From Thermoplasmata archaeon (lineage in GTDB: Archaea; Thermoplasmatota; E2; DHVEG-1), in contig DQIQ01000006.1 in the NCBI GenBank assembly GCA_003942085.1, forward strand, positions 1 through 53,293: DNA of 53,293 nt, given 5' to 3'. Positions 34,921-41,462 of the stretch are shown piece after piece. Position 1 is the first letter of the stretch. The number at the start of each line of letters is the position of its first letter. A program made the position numbers and the translations under genes. The notes under the pieces were generated by a model. The model was not told where the DNA came from and made no database searches. It saw nothing but the letters and a program-made list of their open reading frames with translations.

Positions 34921-34958
34921 GAGACAGACCAGTGCCGTTCGTCTATAAAAGACTACGC

Positions 34959-34979
34959 TGTCAAAATATCATTTTGACA
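34959..34979. promoter_or_regulatory. Perfect inverted repeat, possible operator
   Basis: TGTCAAAAT (34959-34967) and ATTTTGACA (34971-34979) are exact reverse complements with a 3-base spacer, the shape of a dimeric repressor site. It lies between the divergent Tes-like and rpe genes, about 40 bases upstream of the rpe TATA box and just upstream of the minus-strand TATA at 34943-34951. Confidence 0.4.
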
Positions 34980-35019
34980 AAATAACAGGATGAGGATTCC
35001 TTCGAGAAGAATCATTTGG

Positions 35020-35027
35020 TTTTATAA
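35020..35027 (+). promoter_or_regulatory. TATA box for rpe
   Basis: TTTTATAA is centred 35 bases before the ATG at 35059, predicting a leader of about 8 bases without an SD sequence. Confidence 0.55.
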
Positions 35028-35058
35028 GGCCCTGAACCATACCATCAGATGATCAATA

Positions 35059-35706
35059 ATGGTGATAGTCGCTCCTTCGATTCTCTCCGCAGATTTCACA
35101 AAACTAGGTGATGAAATCAGGGCTGTTACCGATGCAGGAGCAGAGTGGCTCCACATCGATGTCATGGACGGTCATTTCGTCCCTAATATCACGATAGGAC
35201 CAATCGTCGTAGAAAATATCAGAAAAAAAACATCGTTATTTCTTGATTGCCATCTCATGATAGAGCATCCTGAGAAATACGTTGATGCGTTTGTCAAGGC
35301 AGGAGCTGATCTGATCACGATCCATCAGGAGACTGCACCAGACTCGCTCCCCATCATCAAACATATCAAGGAATCAGGATGTAAAGCAGGTATCTCCATC
35401 AATCCAGAGACACCCTTTGAAACAATACGTAATATCATCCCAGAGGTCGATTTAGTGCTGATTATGTCTGTACATCCTGGATTTTCTGGGCAAAAATTTA
35501 TCCCGGAGGTCATACCAAAGCTCAAGGAAGCTGCCGAGATGATTAAAAAGACAAAAAAACAGATCTACCTTCAGATTGACGGTGGTATCAACGATCAGAA
35601 TGCCGATCTTGTTAAAAAAAACGGGGCTGATGTGCTGGTCGCCGCCAGTTTTATTTTCAAAGGAAAAGATTATAGTAAGGCGATCAAACAGTTAAAAGAA
35701 GCCTAG
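35059..35706 (+). CDS. rpe: Ribulose-phosphate 3-epimerase
   Basis: A 215-residue TIM-barrel enzyme that interconverts ribulose 5-phosphate and xylulose 5-phosphate. The N-terminal VAPSILSADF, the metal and catalytic region HIDVMDGHFVPN, DCHLMIEHPE, MSVHPGFSGQKF and IDGGIN with its catalytic Asp are all in order, and the length is normal. It works in the pentose phosphate branch, a route that is incomplete in many archaea. It converges with the triosephosphate isomerase gene, the ends being 7 bases apart; both are small-sugar-phosphate isomerases. The inverted repeat at 34959-34979 may control it. Confidence 0.95.
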   Translation: MVIVAPSILSADFTKLGDEIRAVTDAGAEWLHIDVMDGHFVPNITIGPIVVENIRKKTSLFLDCHLMIEHPEKYVDAFVKAGADLITIHQETAPDSLPIIKHIKESGCKAGISINPETPFETIRNIIPEVDLVLIMSVHPGFSGQKFIPEVIPKLKEAAEMIKKTKKQIYLQIDGGINDQNADLVKKNGADVLVAASFIFKGKDYSKAIKQLKEA

Positions 35707-35713
35707 TTTTTTG

Positions 35714-36385
35714 TTATATACCAGAAATCAGATCTCTAAGGACCTCTTCTTTATTTTTTGCTTTCACGACACCACTGGCAAGAAGCACCCCGTCAGCACC
35801 AAGTTCAATAGCCTTTGTAACATCTTTACCGTTTTTCACTCCAGCACCGCAGAGGATCTTGACGGTTTTATTGAGGCTACGTACAGCATTTACGGTCGAG
35901 CTCACAATACCAGGATCTGCGGATGTCACTGAGATATCACCACCAATAAGCTCAGGAGGTTCCACCGCGATCATTGATGGTGAAAAGGTCGATACTGCTT
36001 TTGAGGTTGCGACATTATTGGTACAAACCAGAGTATCGAGTCCAAGTTCCTTTGCCCGTCTTATACAGGTATCGATATCAGCAAGAATAAGACGGTGCTC
36101 GCTATGATTAATAAGTGTACCGACTGCACCAGCAGATTTCACTGCCTCGGGGAGCGTCCATCCTGTGCTGCTCCCTGGTTTTATAGGATCAATATGCTGG
36201 GCATAAATTGGAAGGCCTTGCTCTTTTGCACAATGAAAGATATCGCAGGCTTGCACCGCTATTGCCATGCTCACGTCGGTTTCTTTTGAGAGCTTTTCCA
36301 TCAAACTGGCGAGCTCAAATGCGTTCATTCCGGTTGCTTCTGTGTAGGTCTTTACATTTAAAACAATCGCTGGAGTCTTCAACAT
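35714..36385 (-). CDS. tpiA: Triosephosphate isomerase (archaeal short form)
   Basis: A 223-residue TIM-barrel enzyme linking dihydroxyacetone phosphate and glyceraldehyde 3-phosphate. The substrate lysine lies in VLNVKTY near the N-terminus, the catalytic histidine in NHSEHR, and the catalytic glutamate in AVEPPELIGG. The phosphate-binding end has LCGAGVKNGKD and ADGVLLASGVV. At 223 residues it is the short archaeal type that usually forms tetramers. The ATG at 36385 has a GGTGAGG SD sequence. It serves glycolysis or gluconeogenesis. Confidence 0.95.
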   Translation of the reverse strand: MLKTPAIVLNVKTYTEATGMNAFELASLMEKLSKETDVSMAIAVQACDIFHCAKEQGLPIYAQHIDPIKPGSSTGWTLPEAVKSAGAVGTLINHSEHRLILADIDTCIRRAKELGLDTLVCTNNVATSKAVSTFSPSMIAVEPPELIGGDISVTSADPGIVSSTVNAVRSLNKTVKILCGAGVKNGKDVTKAIELGADGVLLASGVVKAKNKEEVLRDLISGI

Positions 36386-36532
36386 ATGAGGTCCCTCACC
36401 TAACTACTCAACGCAGTAATAGGATAGGAAATTAAATAAGCTTTCTTTAAAAGAACATGACCAATCAATATCTTTCTTTTCAACCAAAGATGAAAAAAGG
36501 TTTTAATGGATAGTACACAACGGGAGATCACT

Positions 36533-37645
36533 TTATTTTGTCACCACAATCGTCAGGACATCTTGATCCTTAAGCACATGTTCAAGGCCGACCTTCTGAC
36601 CAGAATGCTTCGCAGAAGGACCCCACACGGAGGCATATCGAAAATTCCTGTGAATATCACGATGGATTTGTCGACATGCATCGGCGATGGTCTGACCTTC
36701 TTTCAAAATCATCGGTTGTTCATAATCGGCTTTCTTTCCAACCGGTTTCAGATAGATACGAATCAATCGCAGATGTAAAAAAATCTGCTCTCTCAAATGG
36801 TCCAAGTTCTGCTTATTTCTCGCAGAAATCGCACACACATCCCATCGTTTCTGGTGCAATCTACTGATAGCGTTTTTTAGTACATCAGGCAAAACAAGAT
36901 CGGTCTTATTGATGACCACCAGAGCAGAAATATACACACGGTTTTGCGCAAAAGCATCAATGAGTTGATCCTCGGTCAAGTCATCCCGTAGTGTGATATC
37001 CGCATTGATCACAAACTCTGATGCTATGGACTTAATAAGAAGCTCATTGAGATGAGTCAAGGGGACGGTCGAATTTACAATGATTCCACCATACGCTTTT
37101 TTACTGATGACAATATCAGGTTTCTTCTGATTTATTCGCACTCCTGCTATCTCAAGCTCCTTTTCAATTAAATCAATCTGTTGAAGATTAAACGCATCGA
37201 TCATTAAAAGGAGTAGATCCACACTTCTCACCGCAGAAATAACCTCTCTGCCCCGTCCCCTTCCTTTGGAGGCTCCAACGATAAGACCAGGTAAATCAAG
37301 GATCTGAATCTCTGCTCCTTTGTACTTCATCATACCTGGAATCGTTTCTAATGTCGTAAAATCATATTCACCCACTTTACTGTCTGCGGCAGTGAGCTGA
37401 TTGAGAAGCGTACTCTTTCCAACACTGGGGAACCCGACAATACCAACAGTCACATCACCGGTTTTTTTGACAGAAAAACCCTTACCTTTTCCCCCCGCGC
37501 TTTTTCGCTTCTCTCCGACTTCACGCAACCGAGCCATCTTTGCCTTAAGCCTGCCGATATGATGTTCTGTTGCTTTATTTTTCTGAGTTTTGAAAATCTC
37601 ATCTTCAATTGCTTTAATCTGTTTTTCTATTGAAGTATTATCCAT
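36533..37645 (-). CDS. DRG/Rbg-family GTPase with TGS domain
   Basis: A 370-residue GTPase of the developmentally regulated GTP-binding protein (DRG) family, found in archaea and eukaryotes. A coiled N-terminus (residues 1-50) precedes the P-loop GFPSVGKS at 71-78, the G3 motif DLPG, the family's KGRGRGRE just after, and NKTD as G4. The C-terminal 75 residues are a TGS domain ending KDQDVLTIVVTK. DRG proteins associate with ribosomes and are thought to help stalled or stressed translation. I take the ATG at 37645: a TATA box at 37675-37685 predicts a 7-base leader, and the longer frame from 37705 overlaps the arcC end. Confidence 0.93.
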   Translation of the reverse strand: MDNTSIEKQIKAIEDEIFKTQKNKATEHHIGRLKAKMARLREVGEKRKSAGGKGKGFSVKKTGDVTVGIVGFPSVGKSTLLNQLTAADSKVGEYDFTTLETIPGMMKYKGAEIQILDLPGLIVGASKGRGRGREVISAVRSVDLLLLMIDAFNLQQIDLIEKELEIAGVRINQKKPDIVISKKAYGGIIVNSTVPLTHLNELLIKSIASEFVINADITLRDDLTEDQLIDAFAQNRVYISALVVINKTDLVLPDVLKNAISRLHQKRWDVCAISARNKQNLDHLREQIFLHLRLIRIYLKPVGKKADYEQPMILKEGQTIADACRQIHRDIHRNFRYASVWGPSAKHSGQKVGLEHVLKDQDVLTIVVTK

Positions 37646-37704
37646 ATATGTACGGACTCTGAATGCACAGGAAGCATATAAAAAACACGTCTTTAAGAAA
37701 TACA

Positions 37705-38643
37705 CTATCTATGGACAATCAACGTTCCGGTTTTCCCCTGGAGCGCTTCCCACCCTTGTTCAATATTGGAGATGATGACCCGTTCTCCACCAAATTCCAT
37801 GAAACGCAGAGCAGCAAGAATCTTTGGTCCCATGCTCCCTGGAGGAAATTCCCCGGCAACGTAATATTCTCGCAACTGGCTGTATGTCACTTTATCCAAC
37901 GGCTGCTGTAATGGTGTCCCATAATGAAGGTAGACTTTTTCGACATCAGTTAGAATGAGCAACACCTGTGCATCGATTGCCTCAGCGAGTCGCTCAGCTG
38001 CGAGATCCTTATCAACCACTGCTTCCAAACCATCAAGACCCCAGCCTTCTTTTTCGATGACAGGCATGCCACCACCACCAGATGCGATGACAATGATGCC
38101 ATCATCCAACATTTTTCTGATGATTTCCCCTTCCACGATTCGCATCGGATCGGGAGAAGGAACGACCATTCGCCATCCACGAGGCAAGCGGGTCATATGA
38201 TAGCCTTCTTTTAACATCTTAAACGATTCATCTTCTGTATAATACGGTCCGATAGGTTTGGTCGGATTTAAAAGAGAGGGATCCTTGGGATCGACAATGA
38301 CCTGGGTGATCAGCGCGATAACAGCTTTACCGATATGCTCTCGTTTTAACGCATTCGAGAGACATTGCTGGACCATGTACCCTATCAACCCTTCACTTTC
38401 AGCTACGCAAATACCCAGCGGCATCTCAGGAGTGATGTCCTTTGCGGTTTGATTCTGAAGAACAAGTGCTCCCACCTGCGGACCGTTCCCATGGGTAATG
38501 ACGACATCCCAGTCGACTTTCACCATCTGGACGATCGATCGGCAGCTCTCCCGCGTGTTTGCGAATTGTTCATAGATGGTACCTTTCTGCCCTTTTTTTA
38601 TTAAAGCATTACCACCAAGTGCAATCACAGCGCGTTTCTTCAT
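37705..38643 (-). CDS. arcC: Carbamate kinase
   Basis: A 312-residue amino-acid-kinase-fold enzyme that makes ATP from carbamoyl phosphate and ADP, or the reverse. It starts KKRAVIALGGNALIKKGQ, has ITHGNGPQVGALVLQN, the substrate loop PTKPIGPYYTE, VIASGGGGMPVIE, DKDLAAERLAEAI and LILTDVEKVYLHYG, and ends GPKILAALRFME ... IVHR. The ATG at 38643 is supported by a TATA box at 38671-38678, giving a leader of about 4 bases; earlier in-frame starts are not conserved. No arginine deiminase or ornithine carbamoyltransferase gene lies in the window, so the source of carbamoyl phosphate is open. It diverges from pcm. Confidence 0.95.
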   Translation of the reverse strand: MKKRAVIALGGNALIKKGQKGTIYEQFANTRESCRSIVQMVKVDWDVVITHGNGPQVGALVLQNQTAKDITPEMPLGICVAESEGLIGYMVQQCLSNALKREHIGKAVIALITQVIVDPKDPSLLNPTKPIGPYYTEDESFKMLKEGYHMTRLPRGWRMVVPSPDPMRIVEGEIIRKMLDDGIIVIASGGGGMPVIEKEGWGLDGLEAVVDKDLAAERLAEAIDAQVLLILTDVEKVYLHYGTPLQQPLDKVTYSQLREYYVAGEFPPGSMGPKILAALRFMEFGGERVIISNIEQGWEALQGKTGTLIVHR

Positions 38644-38670
38644 GACAGGGTGTTTAGAATAGATTCTTGG

Positions 38671-38678
38671 TATAAAAA
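38671..38678 (-). promoter_or_regulatory. TATA box for arcC (near-leaderless)
   Basis: TTTTTATA on the minus strand is centred about 31 bases before the ATG at 38643. It is part of an 87-base divergent promoter region shared with pcm. Confidence 0.55.
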
Positions 38679-38696
38679 TCAGATGGTGCAAGGACA

Positions 38697-38704
38697 TATA
38701 AATG
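38697..38704 (+). promoter_or_regulatory. TATA box for pcm (near-leaderless)
   Basis: TATAAATG within CATATAAATGCC is centred about 31 bases before the ATG at 38731, so the leader should be only about 5 bases. Confidence 0.5.
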
Positions 38705-38730
38705 CCATACGATTTCTCCAATAGAAACAT

Positions 38731-39369
38731 ATGTACGAAGATGAACGAGAGCGGTTAATCATCAATCTTTTGCAGAATGGTTATATCAAAACAGAACCGG
38801 TCAAACAAGCGTTTCTGACAGTTCCTCGAGAAGCATTCATACCAGATTTTTTAAAGACTTATTCTTATGTCGACACACCTTTGGACATAGGACAAGGCCA
38901 GACCATCTCAGCACCACATATGGTTGCGATTATGTGCGAGGCATTGGATATTAAAAAAGGTCAAAAAATCTTGGAGGTTGGCACAGGATCTGGGTATCAT
39001 GCTGCAATTGTTGCACAGCTTGTTGGAGAGACGGGAAAGGTGTACACTATTGAACGATTTGAGTCACTTGCAAAAAAAGGCAAAGAAAATCTTAAACAGA
39101 TCGGGTGCACAAACGTAATCGTGGAAGTAGGTGATGGGTCCTGTGGACTTCCGTCGTATCAACCGTATGACCGAATCTATGTCACCTGTGCTGCACCCTG
39201 TATGCCTCAGCCATTGATTGATCAACTTCATGATCCTGGAAAATTGCTTGTCCCCATTGGGGACATGTACTGTGAATTAACCCTCCTTGAAAAGGAAAAA
39301 GGAAAGACAGCAGTGCACCATCTCGGAGGATGCGTGTTTGTACCACTTGTCGGAAAATACGGGCACTAA
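38731..39369 (+). CDS. pcm: Protein-L-isoaspartate O-methyltransferase
   Basis: A 212-residue SAM-dependent enzyme that methylates isoaspartyl residues so that damaged proteins can be repaired. Visible motifs are VPREAFIPDF near residue 30, DIGQGQTISAPHMVA (substrate region), the SAM-binding ILEVGTGSGYHAAIVA at about 82-97, VGDGSCGLP, YDRIYVTCAAP and KLLVPIGD. The length is typical. It converges with the adenosine-specific kinase gene, the ends being 1 base apart. Confidence 0.95.
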   Translation: MYEDERERLIINLLQNGYIKTEPVKQAFLTVPREAFIPDFLKTYSYVDTPLDIGQGQTISAPHMVAIMCEALDIKKGQKILEVGTGSGYHAAIVAQLVGETGKVYTIERFESLAKKGKENLKQIGCTNVIVEVGDGSCGLPSYQPYDRIYVTCAAPCMPQPLIDQLHDPGKLLVPIGDMYCELTLLEKEKGKTAVHHLGGCVFVPLVGKYGH

Positions 39370-39370
39370 A

Positions 39371-39874
39371 TCAGAGTTTATATCCGATATCGCGTAACAA
39401 TTTCTTTCTCCAAGTAATATCATCTTTATTCTCTATACCTTTCGGGATGTATCCATCGATGACCCCGAGGATTCCCCGGCCAATTTCCCCGCCTTGTCTT
39501 GCTTCCGCAACCACAACCTTTGTAGGATTGGCAGAAGCACAGAAAATCGAACAAACCTCAGGAACATTTTTTATCGTATTCAACACATTCAGTGGATAAC
39601 AGTCCTTCATGAAAATGATAAAGGTATGACCAGCACCGATATTCACCATGTTTTTCTCTGCAAGTTTCTTAAGAGTGCTGTCGTTTCCTTCGCTACGGAC
39701 TTTACACGCACCACTCGCCTCGCAAAAGGCAATTCCAAACTTTCCGGCGGGGGTCGTATTCATCATCGCTTCGTACAGGTCTTCAACAGATTTGATGAAA
39801 TGGGTCTGCCCTAAAATGAAATTCAGATCATCGGTCTTTTCGATTTCCATAATCTTGAGTTTTAATTCATCCAT
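39371..39874 (-). CDS. Adenosine-specific kinase family protein (PF04008-like)
   Basis: A 167-residue protein of the small archaeal and bacterial family known from one member reported to bind or phosphorylate adenosine. Recognisable parts are LNFILGQTHFIKSVEDLYEAM, FGIAFCEASG, GHTFIIFMKDCYPLNVLN (in pieces: HTFIIFM, YPLNVLN), VCSIFCASANPTKVVVAE and RGILGVIDG. The family assignment is fairly secure; the enzymatic role is much less well established. The ATG at 39874 has a GGGGAG SD sequence 7 bases upstream, and a TATA-like CTTAAATAC at 39918-39926 predicts a leader of about 21 bases. Confidence 0.8.
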   Translation of the reverse strand: MDELKLKIMEIEKTDDLNFILGQTHFIKSVEDLYEAMMNTTPAGKFGIAFCEASGACKVRSEGNDSTLKKLAEKNMVNIGAGHTFIIFMKDCYPLNVLNTIKNVPEVCSIFCASANPTKVVVAEARQGGEIGRGILGVIDGYIPKGIENKDDITWRKKLLRDIGYKL

Positions 39875-40257
39875 ACACAACTCCCCTGATTTAATAAAAA
39901 AAAGAATAGAACGACAGTATTTAAGCATATAACAGAACAAAATCTTTCGAAATAATACCTGTCAAACCAAATTTCATAAGATAGTAATTACTATTATTCA
40001 TCATTTAGTTTTTGTTAATTATCTATTATCGGAGCGCATCGATACACATTGCAATATAAGTAATTTATTTCAATTAACATAAAAAGAAATATGCTGTGTC
40101 GCAATCAACTGGGGATTACGAATCAGACAAGAATCCTGGGATTTACCTACCGAAAGGTATTTACGGTTAACACGTCAAGAGTCTCTCAGAAATGAGTAAT
40201 TACAACCTTGCGTTCTTAAGTAAATCTTCTGAATCATACCATGGGAATTCGGTATCT
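39875..40257. other. Gene-free A+T-rich interval of 383 bases
   Basis: It holds the promoter of the adenosine-kinase-family gene at its left end and the downstream region of the secreted PKD protein at its right. A 14-base palindrome ATAGTAATTACTAT lies at 39981-39994, and a short hairpin (TACCT/AGGTA) near 40145-40160. Short peptide-like open stretches occur on both strands but none has a credible start. I see no tRNA and no clear RNA gene. Confidence 0.5.
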
Positions 40258-41316
40258 TTAATTTCCGCCCAGTATTTGTTTGAGTATGATGAACTGCAAC
40301 TGGTAATACAATACATACTGTCGTGTCGCCCTATCGATTAAACGACCGTTTGCATCGTAGGCAGTCACCGAGGTCTCATACAAACCACTGGTTAATGAAA
40401 AGGATCCATCGAAAGAATTTCCAGTAAGGTTATTAGAGGTCACATTCCATTGTTCATCAACGAAAAACCGGTTCTTCATCTCAAAGATTACTTTGCGGAC
40501 TGATTCCGATCCTGTTGCACCAACGGTCATTCCACCAGTGCTAATGATAAGGGCCATATTTTGTAGGTCAAGTGCATAGATATAGCCATAGGTTTTGTCA
40601 AATATAAAGAATTTCAAGTAAAGATAGCCTGGTTTGCAGTTAGTGAACTGAATTTGCGATGCAATAGTAATATGATAGATCGAAGACCAGCCACTTTGCT
40701 TCCCATAAGGATCTTTCGCTCTTACGGTTATGTTGTAACTTCCATTCTCTGCCCATTGGTGGGTCGTTTCCGTATGTTCACCAAACGCATAAGGCCCGAG
40801 CCAATCACTTATATTCCCATCACCCCAGTTCCACTGATAGTACACTTGATCTCCTTCAGGATCAGGAGCGACTGTTTCGAACTTCAAGTCGACACCTCGC
40901 CCGGCATTCGTAGGTCCATCAAGGACCACTGGTTCGAATGGTGGCGAATCAGCTGCAGTTATGAAACTCCAGATTGGGCCAGGAGTAGATTCTTGTAGGC
41001 TGTTATGAGCGACAATCTGCCAAAAGTAGGTGGTATTTAACAGAAGCTGACTCGGTCTATACATAGTTTCTGTTTGATTTGCAACGACAAGGGGTGGTGG
41101 ACTTTCTGATCCTAAACGGACATCGTAAGTAAGATTTGTTTCACCACCGGTCCATTGTAACTCTATAAAAATGGTGACTCCGCTTGAACCGGATGAAGGA
41201 ACCGGCTGACTGGGTTCTGCAGGAGCATCCGCAGAAGCATAGGGCATGCCTATGGTTGAGAAAGTGGTCATCAGCATTCCTACACAAATAATATATTGTA
41301 TAAATTTTTTGTTCAT
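40258..41316 (-). CDS. Secreted protein with fibronectin-III-like and PKD domains
   Basis: A 352-residue exported protein. A signal peptide covers residues 1 to about 30 (YASADA). Residues about 35-120 form a fibronectin-III-like domain (LQWTGGETNLTYDVRLG ... TTYFWQIVAHN). A PKD domain at about 128-218 follows (APDPEGDQVYYQWNWGDGN). The last 130 residues contain a domain shared with the neighbouring 41463-43907 protein, recognisable by GYLYLKFFIFDKTYGY and GLYETSVTAYDANGRLID. No anchor is seen. Function is unknown; PKD and Fn3 modules usually mediate surface or carbohydrate contact. The ATG at 41316 starts the signal peptide. Confidence 0.8.
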   Translation of the reverse strand: MNKKFIQYIICVGMLMTTFSTIGMPYASADAPAEPSQPVPSSGSSGVTIFIELQWTGGETNLTYDVRLGSESPPPLVVANQTETMYRPSQLLLNTTYFWQIVAHNSLQESTPGPIWSFITAADSPPFEPVVLDGPTNAGRGVDLKFETVAPDPEGDQVYYQWNWGDGNISDWLGPYAFGEHTETTHQWAENGSYNITVRAKDPYGKQSGWSSIYHITIASQIQFTNCKPGYLYLKFFIFDKTYGYIYALDLQNMALIISTGGMTVGATGSESVRKVIFEMKNRFFVDEQWNVTSNNLTGNSFDGSFSLTSGLYETSVTAYDANGRLIDRATRQYVLYYQLQFIILKQILGGN

Positions 41317-41422
41317 ATGATCCCTCTTTATTTTCCTTTTACCTCATATACCTTTTTACTCTATTTTATTCTTCAATGCTACCAAAGATGTGTTTATATT
41401 TGAATATTTTTGAGCAATACTA

Positions 41423-41461
41423 TCATTTATCATATGAAATTGGGAGATGAATGATAAATGA
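41423..41461. repeat. Inverted repeat between the two PKD-protein genes
   Basis: TCATTTATCAT (41423-41433) and ATGATAAATGA (41451-41461) are perfect 11-base arms with a 17-base spacer. It lies directly after the stop of the upstream minus-strand gene. It could end that transcript or shape the leader of the next gene; no T-run follows. Confidence 0.4.
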
Positions 41462-41462
41462 A

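Noticed and set aside
34921-34985. tRNA-like pattern with GTTCG near the rpe promoter
   Set aside because: No cloverleaf can be drawn; the only strong pairing is the 9-3-9 inverted repeat.
40095-40197. Plus-strand peptide-like frame (WGLRIRQESWDLP and RYLRLTRQESL) in the 39.9-40.3 kb gap
   Set aside because: No start codon or SD sequence and a stop directly upstream; no family recognised, so chance cannot be excluded.
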